Shown piece by piece: positions 12,066-24,461 of a DNA stretch of 64,000 nucleotides; position 1 is the stretch's first letter, and each line of letters begins with the position of its first letter. The DNA comes from Sipunculus nudus. Lineage: Eukaryota; Annelida; Sipuncula; Golfingiida; Sipunculidae. Made by a program: the position numbers and the translations under genes. The DNA lies in NCBI GenBank assembly GCA_026874595.1, contig CM049311.1, forward strand, positions 51,279,676-51,343,675, in the 5' to 3' direction. The notes beneath the pieces are model-generated. The model searched no databases. It had not been told where the DNA came from and worked only from the letters and a program-made list of their open reading frames with translations.

Positions 12066-12229
12066 ACAGAAAAGCCGTCACTTGATCAGGGCACTTATCT
12101 GGAAAGTCAGGAAATTCCTGGTTTATATCCTTCATGTGCTGTAACTAGATCTGTGGCCAAGAAAAACACACATGAGGATAATGGTCCAGATGATAACACT
12201 CTGGGAGTCACTAGTGACTCGTCTAACGA

Positions 12230-13510
12230 CTCACCCGTACAGGATGCAGCATTCTCAAGGTCAGAACTTATCGCGGAACAGCATAAGGACCCTGATATTT
12301 CATGCTTGTTTCCCATGGCAGTTTCTAAAGATGAGCTGTCACAAAACCCAGTTTGTTTCTATGTTAAAAATGGAGTGCTTATGCGTAAATGGCGACCACC
12401 TGATGAATGCGCTGATGATGAGTGGGCCACCAAACATCAAATAGTAATGCCAAAAAGCTTTCGCAGTGAAGTTATAAGCTGCTTTGTCTAGCCATTTAGA
12501 TATAAATAAAACTTATCAAGTTAGTACACACTTCTATTGGCCTAACCTCAGGAAAGATGTTGTACAATATTGTAAATCATGCCATACATGCCAGATGGTA
12601 GGCAAGCCCAATCAGAATCCTCCTAAGGCCCCACTTAGGCCTATTCTTGCTTTCGAGGAACCATTCAGTAGGATTATTGTTGATTGTGTTGGACCACTGC
12701 CCAAAAGAAAATCTGGACATGAATACTTGCTGACAATTATGTGCGCATCTACCAGGTTCCCTGAGGCAATACCATTGCGCAAAGTTAATGCCAAAAGTGT
12801 TGTCAAAGCTCTGACCAAGTTTTTTTACAACTTTTGGATTACCAAAATCCGTTCAGTCTGACCAAGGGTCTAATTTTATGTCTGGCTTATTCCAACAAGT
12901 TATGCTTGAGCTAGGTATAAAACAGCTCTTCGCCATACAATCCTGAAAGTCAGGGCGCCCTCGAGCGTTTTCACCAGACATTAAAAAACATGATCAGGAC
13001 TTATTGCTATGACACACAGAAAGACTGGAATGAAGGAATCCACCTATTGCTGTTTGATGTCATAGAATCATTTCAAGAGCCTTTGGGTTTCAGTCCCTTT
13101 GAACTAGTTTTTGGACACTCCGTTCGAGGTCCATTGAAACTGCTTAAAGAAAAACTCTTGTGTGAAAATCCTGATTCTCTTAGTTTACTGCAGTATGTTT
13201 CAGACTTTCGCACTAAACTACACAATGCTTGTGAGACTGCAAAGTCAAATCTAAAATCTGCACAAAGTATAATGAAAACAAAGTATGACAAGCACACTGT
13301 ATGTAGGACGTTTGAGCCTGGTGAAAAGGTCCTTGGCTTACTTCCCATCCCTGGCAGACCTCTGCAAGCTAGGTATTTTGGTCCCTACATTGTTGACAAG
13401 AAAGTCAGTGATTTGAATTACATACTGTTGACACCAGATAGACGTAAGAAGAAACAACTGTGCCATGTTAACATGTTGAAACCATATTATGACAGAAAAA
13501 GCACATCAGA
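12230..13510 (+). pseudogene. Integrase, frameshifted, copy B
   Basis: Same blocks as copy A: N-terminal segment to 12491, zinc-finger and first-Asp segment 12484-12861, Glu block and C-terminal part from about 12945. It differs at a handful of residues, for example LPKRKSG where copy A has LPKTKSG and RFPEA where copy A has RFSEA. The breaks near 12490, 12835 and 12925 are those of copy A. Confidence 0.85.
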
Positions 13511-13639
13511 TGTTGTACATAATGTTACTGCTGTAAATTTGGTAAACACTGACCCAGTTAAAGTAGATACTGATTGTGAGTGTGATGTAGACATTCAGTG
13601 TGGTACAGTACTATTAAAAAACTCAGACGTGCTTTACAA

Positions 13640-14600
13640 CCTGGATGCCAAACTGTAACACCTTACCGCACAACAACAACAAGATCTCAAGAACATTCTG
13701 CGGAATTATGAACATTTGTTTAGTGACATTCCAACGCGAACTAACATGTTGTGCCATGACGTCGATGTTGGCGAGGCAAGCGCAGTCAAGCAACATCCAT
13801 AAAGACTGAATTCAGAAAAGCAAAAGTATCTACAGGATGAATTTCAATATTTGCTGGACAATGATTTTATTGAACTTGGTAACAGTAACTGGAGTTCACC
13901 ATGTATTCTTGTGCCAAAACCTGATGGAAGTTACTGTATGTGCACAGATTATCGAAAACTGAGCTCTGTCACCAAGACTGACACGTTCCCAATTCCGAGG
14001 ATCGATGATTGTATTGATAGAGTCGGTAGCTCCAGATATGTCTCCAAGTTTGACTTGCTAAAAGGATTCTGGCAAGTTCCTCTGACAGATCGAGCGAAAG
14101 AAGTGTCCGCATTTTTCGCAAGGACTGTACCAGTATAAAGTTATGCCGTTTAGCATGAAGAACTCGCCAGCTACGTTCCAGCGCCTCATCCATATGGTTG
14201 TCAAGGACATTCAGGGCTGCGACGCATATATTGATGACCTCATCGTGTACAGCGACACCTGGGAGAAACATCTGCTAATTCTTCGCGACCTCTTCGAAAG
14301 ACTCAGTGAAGCACGTCTGACCGTCAACTTAGTAAAATCTGAGTTTTGTCATGCACAAGTAACATTTTTGGGTCATATTGTAGGGAAGGGTCAGGTAAAA
14401 CCTGTTGATGCTAAGATAAGTGCTATTTCTGCATTTCCTAGACCAGAGAACAAAAAGCAAATAATCCGTTTTCTTGGTATATTTGGATACTTCAGGAAGT
14501 TTTGTCCAAATTTTGCTGCTGTAGCTGAACCTTTGACTAATTTGTTAAAGAAGAAACAAAAGTTTGTATGGAATGTTAAGTGTGAAAGTGCATTTCAGAA
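13640..14600 (+). pseudogene. Reverse transcriptase, broken, copy B
   Basis: Same RT as copy A with the shared TAA (about 13800) and the shared frameshift near 14120. It has an extra TAA at 13656. The YxDD box is AYIDDLIVYS. The fingers motif reads GSYCMCTDY where copy A has GSYRMCTDY. Confidence 0.87.
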
Positions 14601-14730
14601 TTTGAAAGCAATTCTGCAAAGTTCACCAGTTTTAGCATCTCCAGACTTCTGTACCTTTTAAGTTAGCTGTGGATGCTAGTGATACTGCTGCTGGTGCTGT
14701 GTTGTTACAAGAAGGCAATGAGAGCATAGA
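14600..14730 (+). pseudogene. RNase H N-terminus, frameshifted, copy B
   Basis: This corresponds to 3250-3380 of copy A. A 2-bp deletion (CCAGACTTCTG where copy A has CCAGACTTTTCTG) ends the frame at about 14661. The junction with the LTR is identical to copy A. Confidence 0.7.
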
Positions 14731-15513
14731 TCATAGGTGCTCCTTTTATTGTGTGACACGGGCGTAACTCGTGTTTTTGCTTAATCCGTACTGGTTGAAC
14801 TCTCGTTGTCATGTTGGCCTTGGGTTTTCACGCCTGGCCGAGGTCACGTGATGACCCTGGTGTGTGGTAATACACAGCGATGTTTTCTAGAGAATTCCTG
14901 AAACGTGTGTTTACTGTGTTGTGTTGGATCCTTAAGACTGTTCGAGAAGTGGAAAATTCTCGGCTTGAGGTGTGAAGGTATATAAAGGGGCTGCGTTTTA
15001 GAAAGGGCAGAGAGAGCAGAGAAGATTTTCCAGCGGACGCAGAAGCGTGTGTCAGTTTCTGGGACCTTATCCGACGTGTGCGGCAATTATAGATTTTATT
15101 CAGAGGTGCTCCTGGATTTTGCACATTTGGACTTTTTTTTGGAAAAGTTTACTTTCTGGGTTGTTGCAATCTGAAAATGTTGTCATTCTCCGAGAGTTTA
15201 CATTTAAAGAAGTTATCGTTGTGACGGTGTTGGTATCCAGGTACTGAGCACATTATTTTCTGTGTGATTGTATTGTTTTGTTGCTATACCGCTGTTTTAC
15301 TGTATAATTGTATTGATTTAGTGTATTGTATTGTAAGGTTGTTTTAAGAATAAATTATAGTTATTTGTTAACAAAAAAAACAATGACTTCTTTATTCATT
15401 CCCCTAGACATTTCACGCTGCCTAGTGTTACAGAATCTGATTTTTTTTTATCTCCGTTACAGAATTTGTGTTCATCACGCATACGTGATCTGTTTATATT
15501 AGGTTCCATAACA
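14730..15513 (+). repeat. 3' LTR of copy B
   Basis: Matches 3381-4166 with few differences and ends CCATAACA. The TATA box is at about 14979-14986, with the same upstream GAA/TTC palindrome and an AATAAA near 15350. Confidence 0.85.
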
Positions 15514-17099
15514 CTATTAATTCAAGTAAAAAAGTTATAGCTAAAATAGTAATTAGCACAATGATGATGTTTGTCCCTCATTCAAATAACAGTATTATAC
15601 CTTATTTGAAAAGATGTTTTTATTTTATCAGATTTACTGAATCTTTTATTTCGGTGAATAAAATTAAGCATGTACTGAAAGCTTCAATGTACAAAACTGT
15701 TCAATAGTGATTCAAGGAATAATCTTGAAGATGCCATGTTTTTCAGATTTTTTATTACATATTTATAAAACTTGTAAATAAAAAATGAATCTGATAAAAA
15801 CTGTTAATTAAAAAAGTGGATATGCTAAAAATAGGCTTAAATATAAACTTAAATGCATTATTCCCTTGAAAGTTAAATAAAGGTATTAGTCCATTCGGTT
15901 CACTTGCCTGGCCATCTGTAATTTTTCATATTCATCACAGTTTCGCTAAACGTTTACTGTTTTTCTTCATGACAGTCTTGTCAGAGTATTAGTTTTGAAA
16001 TCATATATTTAGAACTTTACTTAACCAAGTAGGAGGGCCCCTTTCCTCTTAGCTTCTCATATGCTTGTTATTATGAAAAACATTACAATAGAATATTTTG
16101 CATATTTTGCATTTGCAAAAATTTCAAACTTCAGCTGAGCGTCGTGACCCATGGGTCCCTTGTTATTTTCCCTTTGGCGGCAAGTAAGTGTTTTTAACAA
16201 TGTACCTTTTCCATTATCTCGTGTCGTACACTGGAAGTTTCATAGACTGGTGTCTTTCAAAGCAAAGTAATTAACAAACTCCAACCGTTTTCAGGCCTCG
16301 GTTTCTTTGCTTGTCCGTGAGTTACAACGTCATAATTATAATAAATAAATAACAACAGTAAATATATAAAAGTAGCCCTGGCTGGCACGCGAGAATCAAA
16401 TCTAAAGAGGCCTTCTTAGCTGTTTTTTTGAGGGTTCGGTGGTTGCTAACCGTCACTGGTCAGTATAGATGCATTTAGTTCTTTATATCTCGTGTTGCTT
16501 GTTCAAGAAGATCCGAACATGATGTATAACGGTTATAGCGAAGGAGAGGAATGTCACCTCCATTAATAAAAATAACGAATCTATACTGTAATCTAAACGG
16601 ACTACATAAAACTCAAAGTATACGTACATCTCCCTGTTTCTTATCCTAAAGATTTGCATATGGACCTTTCCGCCGGAAGACACTTATAGTCAAAACATCC
16701 TCTTCCAGTAAGGTATTTTTTTGCGGCCGGATCCTCTGGTCTCAACTGTCAAACTTCAAATTTAATTTTGTCACAATTCAAGAAGAAAATTTTCTGTTTA
16801 CACTACACTTTCGTATGCTAACCAAATCATAGTTAGGCCTTTTCACAAAAAATCATGAGAATGGAACAAATTTATTCAAACATATTTTAATGGCAGATGT
16901 CTGGATATGCTTCACTACGTGTTTAACTACGCCATTAATTTGTGTGGGAATTATTTGTATATACCGAGTGCTGTATATTTCAAGGAAATGTCTATGTTTA
17001 TAGAGTTATTTCTTCCCGTTGAACATATATAAAACTGCTAGCTATAAATCAAAGGATTTTACCCTGACAGCGACAGGCATACTCTACACATCTGAACAT

Positions 17100-17915
17100 A
17101 TGTACCAATACAAACCAAACGTGTACTAATACAAACCTAATGTGTACCGTTACAAACCAAACGTGTACCGTCACAAGCCGAAAGTATACCGCTGAAAATC
17201 AAACGTGAAGCGCTACAAACCTAACGTGTACCGCTACAAAACAAACGTGTACCGCTACTAACCAAACGTGTACCGCTACAAACCAAACGTGTACCGCTTC
17301 AAACCAAACGTGTACCGCTCAAACCACATGAGCAGAGTAACAAACCACACCTATCGCTATAAACCATTTGAACACAGTTAAAAACCAAACGTGTACCGCT
17401 ACATACCAAACGTGTATCGCTACAAACCAAACGTGTACCGCTTCAAACCAAACGTGTACCGCTCAAACCACATGAGCACAGTAACAAACCACACGTTTAC
17501 CGCTATAAACCATTTGAACACAGTTAAAAACCAAACGTGTACCGCTACATACCAAACGTGTATCGCTACAAACCAAACGTGTACCGCTTCAAACCAAACG
17601 TGTACCGCTCAAACCACATGAGCACAGTTACAAACCACACGTCTACCGCTATAAACCATTTGAACACAGTTAAAAACCAAACGTGTACCGCTACATACCA
17701 AACGTGTATCGCTACAAACCAAACGTGTACCGCTTCAAACCAAACGTGTACCGCTCAAACCACATGAGCACAGTTACAAACCACACGTCTACCGCTATAA
17801 ACCATATGAACACAGTTAAAAACCAAAAGTGTACCGCTACAAACCAAACGTGAACCGCAACAAACCAAACGTTTACCGCTAAACACCATATGAGCATAGT
17901 TACATACCAAACCGG
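17100..17915. repeat. 21-bp minisatellite with 146-bp higher-order unit, copy B
   Basis: Same array as 5751-6545, with the CACATGAGCA marker at about 17325, 17471, 17617 and 17763. Near 17290-17320 there is one additional unit (ACCGCTTCAAACCAAACGTG) relative to copy A. Confidence 0.9.
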
Positions 17916-18577
17916 TTCAGTCATCAACAGTTTTACCTTATTTATGCAACAACTAATCGTACGAAACTTCGTAACTGTAAATGTGGCTTGTCAACTCCTA
18001 ATTTTATACAGGGTTGAGAACGGAACAAAAACGTAGGCTTTCAAGAAAAACCCATTTTCGTTCACAAGAAAAACATAAACTAGCAAAAAGGTTTTAAAAA
18101 TAGTAGATTAACCGATGAAGGACAAAGCGTATAGTCAACTTGGTCATGAGTGACGGAACTGTATCCACTGAGAACCATACAAAAAGTTCTTTTATCAAGA
18201 GAGCACACCAGGTAAATAAATTACCCCATGTGACTTGTCACAAATGTTAAGTCAAGTAAATGTCCATCCAGGCTGTGTGGTTCGACTTCATGTAGTAACC
18301 ACATTCATGGCATTTGTGATTCAGCAGCTGAATAAAAACACCAACTTTTTTTTATCTCACGGCAATACGGCGTCTCAGATTTGACAGCTGTCGGCGCTGT
18401 CGCTGGTATTTCTCGTGGTAGTAATTAAACGTGTGGCTTTCTCATCTCCCTGTGTTACCAATAACAACCACTAGGGCAGTCGGGCAGTTGATGCCAAGGT
18501 CACATCTGAAAAAGCTCTCAGGACGAACACGTCAGTGTGTCAGATGAGACATCCTTGATGATATATATATATATATA

Positions 18578-18789
18578 CAGGGGCGGATCCAGGATTTAGG
18601 AAAAGAGGGGGTCCAACCTAGGAGTACTAATAAAAATCATTAAAAAAAAGGTCATCACGTCTGGAAAAGGGGGGGTCCAGGCCTTAAAATTACGTCTAAA
18701 ACCCCTCAAAAAAAGGTAGCTTCGGGTGAAAAAGGGGGGGGGGGGGTCCGGACCCCCTGGACCCCCCCCCCCCCCTGGATCCGCTTCTG
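18578..18789. mobile_element. MITE with GGGGCGGATCCAGG ends
   Basis: The left end CAGGGGCGGATCCAGG and right end CCTGGATCCGCTTCTG form a 16-bp imperfect inverted repeat. The interior has repeated GGGGTCC/GGACCCC runs, with a long G run facing a long C run (18734-18775) that can fold into a hairpin. It sits inside a TA microsatellite, so any TA-rich target duplication cannot be read. No coding capacity. Confidence 0.75.
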
Positions 18790-19029
18790 ATATATATATA
18801 TTTATATATATAATATATATATATATATGTCACACTATACGAAAAATCAGTTTTCTCTTGCATTCTAATACACAATAGTTCAGATCAGAATTTCAGTGTG
18901 GAATCCAAAGTAAACGTTTCATTATAGAATTCTTTATATTTCTTTTCTGTATAGAATTTCAGTGGTAAAGGCTAACATAGGGACACCATGATCTAAAGTA
19001 AACTGATAGTTTATAAAAATAAAAAAAAA

Positions 19030-19346
19030 AGCCAGCTATTCACTTTTCTTTTCTATAGATTTGTTTGATGTCTTGTTTACTGTGTACATATGTAATGAAA
19101 TCTGGGTAATTCTTGTTATAAAAGGTTCTTTTAAGACCTCTGTGGGGTATATATGAGCTTGTTTACAAACAAGTTGTTGGTAAACAAAGCATTGTTAACA
19201 AATGGAAAAAAAATTAATTATATTCTACGGTTGTTGACTGCCTATATTGAGAAGTTGAAAGGTCATTAGTTGTAAAAATGCTCTTTGAAAAACTTGCCAC
19301 CAGATGTCTTTGTTGAATGTATTTGATTATTTTGACGGGCCCCCAC
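19030..19346 (+). repeat. Middle repeat R1, copy 1, left part (split by insertion)
   Basis: Matches 22985-23330 closely and 25160-25465 more loosely (GCTTGTTTACAAACAAG, GAAAGGTCAT, CTTGTTGAATGTATTTGATT). It ends in GGCCCCCAC, where the 2.66-kb element entered. It continues at 22010-22075. Confidence 0.75.
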
Positions 19347-19529
19347 TAGCGACAGCTTGTCACCCCAAACGTCGATTTTAGATGAACTGAAGACGATGGG
19401 GTGACAGTACAAGCTAATGGGTTCGCATCAATTCTAGTATGTGCAGATGTGCACGCCATTTCTGACACTACTTTTTCATTTTCATCCACTTCTCGAACTG
19501 TCATTTTCCTGAGTTAAGACAAAAAGTAA

Positions 19530-19945
19530 CGTTATTCTGTAGGGGAAAATAATAATTATTACATCCACGGTTGACTTACGTGTAAACGTGCAGCAGTTTT
19601 TAATTCCGAGGCTGGTTTTACTCGAAAAATTCATCTCCACGTCTGTCAGCGGGAGAATCATAACTTCCGGTAGGGGATTTCCAAACGGCTATGTGTAAAA
19701 CTCGGAAGTCCGAGGTCGGAAGCAAGGACTTTTTTTTAAGCAATGGTCGAAGCATAATTAAAATGGTACTACATCAATGGAAAGAACCTTTTTATTTTAA
19801 TTGATAGAATAAGGTCTTTTCTTTCATCATGTTAAATAATCAAAGTTATCCATCCGAAGTTAATGACTATTTTTTGCTCGGAAATGCTCGGATATGGTCC
19901 AAATGTGTAAAACTCGGAAGCCAGTAATGGCATATGCACTGGTCA
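19530..19945. repeat. Left fold-back arm inside the 2.66-kb element
   Basis: Reverse-complementary, with gaps, to about 21460-21815. Shared blocks include AATAATAATTATTACATCC, TGTGTAAAACTCGGAAG (19691 and 19902) and GTTATCCATCCGAAG. Confidence 0.6.
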
Positions 19946-21459
19946 TCATATCGTCAGCAAACGTGTCAAGCATTTTCAGTTTCTTCAGTATGATGTATTT
20001 TTCATAAACTCAATCTGTTTTGTAACATTCATGATGCTGTTTTTTTAAATAATATATTATATTGATATTTTATTTCATTTTGTAAAACAAGATTATTTTA
20101 ACTAATCAATATTTTACGCTGTTATCGCATTTTATGTTGATGGAAACATGAAAAAAATAAAGGTTTTGATAATATTTTATACATGTGCCCCTTTAAAAAT
20201 CACCCTGATAATATAATAAAGACTTAAACAGAAAATTTGACAGAACCAAAAAACCGTCCAGTTAATATTTTTACAAGTTGTTTCGAACAAAATATTTTAT
20301 TTTTTTTATGTATAAATTGAAAAACATTTTCCTCTTCCATTGACCAAAAAAAAATTCATTAGGATTATGAATCTCTTAGACTCTTATCTATTATGTAATA
20401 CTTTTTATGCCAAATATTATTTTACATTTCATGGTCCGGTTTCATTTATATATATATATTATGTAAACAAAATTGTAATTTCTTATCGAGATCCTTGTAA
20501 TCGTACAGCAATATGAAGTTGAAGGGAGCACATTCTGGTTATATTCCCTTATCATGCAATCAGTTGCAAACATACTTTAATATATTAATAAATATCTATA
20601 TATTTGAAGTTGAAATGTGATGTAGAAACATCAGGAGTGAAATTAATATAATATAAATATCGAGATTGATAAAGTTTGAAAGAAAGAGTCAAAAACTTGA
20701 AAAAGAATTAATTTTAGTTTTTAAGAAATATTTGCTTAAATTCGTAAATTGATCAGATTTTATAATAATACATGATATATATTATCTGGAATGTTGTATC
20801 CCTTTTCTAAGATATAAATGTAACATTTTTTTTAAATATCGTTGAACTCTAACATATTGAAAGACATTTCGTTTTGCATATGATACATGTATGTTTGTTC
20901 CAGCGATGATCTTCTGGGATATATTTAATTTTCATATTTGTTCAACGTATGGAAAATATATTACAATATATTTTATTTTGAATGACATCGTAATTTATAA
21001 CTGTATTTTTAATGCCGTACATGGGTTAATCCTACCATATTTATTATTCAGTGGTGCATCCATAGAGGGCGCAAGCTCGTTCAGACGTAATATCTCTTAA
21101 TTTTCATTTCTTTTCCAGATTACTTTTTTTATTCCCTAGCAATTTCATTATCATATTTATTACTTTCCAATTCATAAATTGATGATTTACTCCACTGAGA
21201 GAGCATCCAAGTATATACTAGTATAATGAGAGAGGAAGTATTTCCGTTATCACACTTTACTCGATAATAACACCGACGATATATATATATATATATATAT
21301 ATTAAATTTACAAATAAAAAAAATAAGAACTTATAGTTTTCCGATTAAGTATCATGTATTGCATTATACACACATTAAAAGCAGAATCATGCATAAGCAA
21401 TTTTAATATATGCATGCAACTATAATTATAATGAAACTGCATTTTGGGCACAGTGCGTC

Positions 21460-21815
21460 TCTGTGACTTCCGAGTTGTACACATTGGATAACATCCAAGC
21501 ACTTCTGACTGACTTCCGAGATGGCTTCCGAGCACAAAATCTTCCATAACGTTCAGATTAAACAATGGATAACTATTATTCTTCACAGAATGATAAAAAA
21601 AAATCTTATTCTATCGGGGGAAAAAACAAAACGGTATTGAAACGTTAGCATTTTGTATATGCTTTAAACTGCATTCGTTGGTTTCCGGCCTCCGGCTTCC
21701 GACTTCCAAGTTTACATACACGACCGCGCCATGACACATTTAGTTTTGAATGAGAAGTACCGCTTCACGTGAATCGGTGCCACAGTGATGAAAGGAGGTA
21801 ATAATTGTTATTATT
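21460..21815. repeat. Right fold-back arm inside the 2.66-kb element
   Basis: Carries CTTCCGAGTTGTACACATTGG, CCGACTTCCAAGTTTACAT and AGGTAATAATTGTTATTATT, each the inverted counterpart of a block in 19530-19945. The central 1.5 kb between the arms is very AT-rich. Confidence 0.6.
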
Positions 21816-22009
21816 TTTGTGTAACAACATTTTTTCTTCGATATTTAGCACATATAATACGACTATATAAGCCTGTGATGCCAAATAATACCAGACAGCA
21901 AATATTTTGATCCGACCCTTAGAATGGGCGTTCTGTTGTGACTGCCATCATGACTCCAGGCCCTATCAGTTTTTTTTCCGAAGGCCTGAGTGTCATGTTG
22001 TCATGGCTA

Positions 22010-22075
22010 GGCCCCCACATGTTCTAAACACGGGGATATAAACAAAATGAACAGTCTTTGTATAAACATGATGCT
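22010..22075 (+). repeat. Middle repeat R1, copy 1, right part
   Basis: CCCCCACATGTTCTAAACACGG and the following bases match 25412-25465, continuing the repeat interrupted at 19346. Confidence 0.6.
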
Positions 22076-22984
22076 GGCATAACCAATGACAATTCCTTTG
22101 GAGTTATATATTTCTATATTGTCAAATCCACACTTCTCAAACAATTTGACTCAAACGGCTCAAAAGAGAACAGTCTCATGAATATAAAACCAAAATACAA
22201 AGTACTGTAAAATCAAACTTATAGAATGTAGGCTAACAAACAAAATTTCAAATAAAGTTACAGATTATACAGAAAACCAGCAGGTTACTTGAATATTCAG
22301 TTGCATGTAAATACATAACTGTTATATTCCATTTCATTTTTACACAACAGTTATTTCGTTCTAAATCAATCTTAACCGACAGATTTACTTTATTATGTGA
22401 TTCATTGTAGAAATGCTAGTAATTTATGAAAAACTAGAAATAAGAAATATCATAAACAAACCATTTTAGTATTCATTCAGCATCCCAATATCTGTCTTAC
22501 AATAAGTGCTTCTTTGCCAGCTCGCCTCTGACCTAATGCCGGCACTGTTCTCTATCACTTAACATTGACACGGTTTATGGAATTAGCTGGCTTCTGGAAC
22601 ACCAAGACATAAAGAGTAAGGCACACTGTTTATAAAATTAGCTGGCTCCTGGTGCACTATAAGACGTAGAGAGCAAGTTACAAGCAATCCCAGTTACATT
22701 TCAAATGACGGAGTATCCTGCTATACTGGAAACATACTTCAATTAACCAAGCATTTATGGTGTACTGGAAACATACTTCATTTAATCGAGCATTCATGCT
22801 GTACCAGAAATAGTATTGTCAGAAAAAAAAGTCTAACGGGCTCTGTAGTTTATTAATACTTGCATAAATGCACAAATCTTATACTTGAATTTACTAGATA
22901 CAAAAAGAAATACATATAATTATAATAAACATGATACATTCAAACACACTCATGTAAAATCAGTTAACAGGACTATTTTGGCCG
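22076..22984. other. No gene; small tandem duplications
   Basis: Two short duplications: TTAGCTGGCTYCTGG with flanks at about 22580 and 22638, and CTGGAAACATACTTCA at about 22727 and 22774. Nothing else recognised. Confidence 0.45.
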
Positions 22985-23330
22985 TTACATATAAATAAAA
23001 CTAGCTGTTCACCTATCTTTACAATAGAATTTATGTGATGTCTGGTTTACTGTGAACATATGTAATGAATTCTAGGTAATTCATGTTAGAAAAGGTTTTT
23101 TTAACACCTTGGTCGGGTGTATATTAGCTTGTTTACAAACAAGTTGTTGGTAAACAAAGTATTGTTGAAAAATGGAAAAAATATGTAATCTACGGTTGTT
23201 GACAGCCTATATTGTGAAGTTGAAAGGTCATCAGTAACTGTTGTAAAAATGCTCTTTGAAAAACTCGGACTTGCCAACAGACGTCCTTGTTGAATGTATT
23301 TGATTATTTTGATGAACAGCCTGTGTGTGG
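22985..23330 (+). repeat. Middle repeat R1, copy 2
   Basis: Close match to 19030-19346. Past TTTGATTATTTTG it lacks the GGCCCCCAC...AAACA segment and joins directly to AACAGCCTGTGTG. Confidence 0.75.
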
Positions 23331-24460
23331 TTAGATTGGTATTTTCTTAACCTGTTTTATGAAAGGTTCAAGTAATTACCTTTCGTTGGCAAACGTCAAA
23401 TATTGGAAAAGGCCCCTTTAAGACGTGATTGTTCACGTGACCTTGTCGGTCAGGAGGGATCTGGGCGCGCTGCCTTTGACTCCTCATTTTTACTCCAGGC
23501 AAGATTAATTTTGACATTTACAAATAAAAGTCGTATACGGTTTTAAACTCATCAGTGAAATCTTTTGCACTGCATGCTTCGTAAAACCGGAATAATGTGT
23601 CTTAAACGTATGTCCCTATATATCGTTTAACAAAGCTAGACCTTCGAAACTGTCACTTACAGTGGCGAAACATAACATTTGATAGTTCATTATGAAGACT
23701 CAGACTCCCACCAGTGGCCTGAAATTTACGGTGACAATTAACATGCACGGAGATATTGGCAGTTCGACAATACTGGTTCGACAAAACCAGTTAAAAAGGC
23801 ATTTTCAGATTTACAGATTAAAACAGCCATGCATAACTCTAACTTAAATAGCAAAATATATTTGCATTGAACAACACATGTTCCCCATGCAAAAGAAGTA
23901 AATTTTATCTTAAAGATGTGACTCTGTAAGATGGGACTTCCTGTAGAGCCACATTTATTACCTATAACATGGGATACTTCATTTTTTGTGGGGGTGGATA
24001 TCTTTTCGTTGGCACCGCGCGGTAACTTTGACAGCCTTTATAAATTCACTTGGATATTACCCTTTTTTTCGTCGTGCCAGGTCCGCGCGACGTAGCCGCT
24101 GTAACAGGCCAGATTATACCCCTGCCAAATTTATACCCGGGTTTACTTTGGCTTAGGCCAAAGATGGCGAAAGATCCCCAAAACTTTTCCTTATATGGAA
24201 AATTGTTGAAAATTGCCTAATATGAGTACATATTTGGCATCGTTCCGAACACTTGCTTGACAACGATTTACTACTACCGTAAATATGATATATATTCTCC
24301 ATAATACCAGCACAAATTAATAACGGTTGCAAATGTTCTGCAAGCCTTATATTTAGATTTTCGCCTGAAAACTGATAAGTTCATGGTAAATTATATATTA
24401 TAGCCTTGAGAGCAGGTACATTTAAACCTAGGTTTGCATTGGTCTTTCTATGTCATGCTC
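23331..24460. other. No gene seen
   Basis: AT-rich sequence with short GC-rich islands (about 23455-23480 and 24010-24110). No open frame with recognisable motifs. Confidence 0.4.
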
Positions 24461-24461
24461 T

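Larger units (their letters stand above)
11060..15513 (+). mobile_element. LTR retrotransposon copy B, dead, no 5' LTR seen
   Basis: Second copy of the same element. It extends left into the end of Gag (zinc knuckle at about 11176-11229). No LTR is seen between 10600 and 11100, so copy B is truncated or its 5' part is too diverged to see. Lesions shared with copy A: the stop after the protease motif, integrase breaks, the stop before RT, the RT frameshift and the RNase H-LTR junction. Private to copy B: a TAA in the pre-RT segment (about 13656) and a 2-bp deletion near 14647 that shifts RNase H. The protease frame after its first stop is better kept than in copy A. Confidence 0.9.
11350..18458 (+). 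repeat. Segmental duplication, right copy
   Basis: Right-hand copy of 1-7090. The right breakpoint follows CCCTGTGTTAC at 18458. The minisatellite inside has one more 22-bp unit than the left copy; other differences are mostly single bases and short indels. Confidence 0.93.
19347..22009. mobile_element. 2.66-kb non-autonomous element with 9-bp TSD
   Basis: Flanked by identical GGCCCCCAC at 19338-19346 and 22010-22018. It starts TAGCGACAGC and ends TTGTCATGGCTA; the terminal inversion is weak. The outer 45-50 bp on each side match the 95-bp element at 7159-7253. A related repeat at about 25410-25465 lacks the insertion, giving a natural empty site. The interior has no transposase-like frame and contains long fold-back arms. 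A 9-bp TSD is typical of Mutator-like transposons, but the superfamily is inferred from that alone. Confidence 0.75.
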
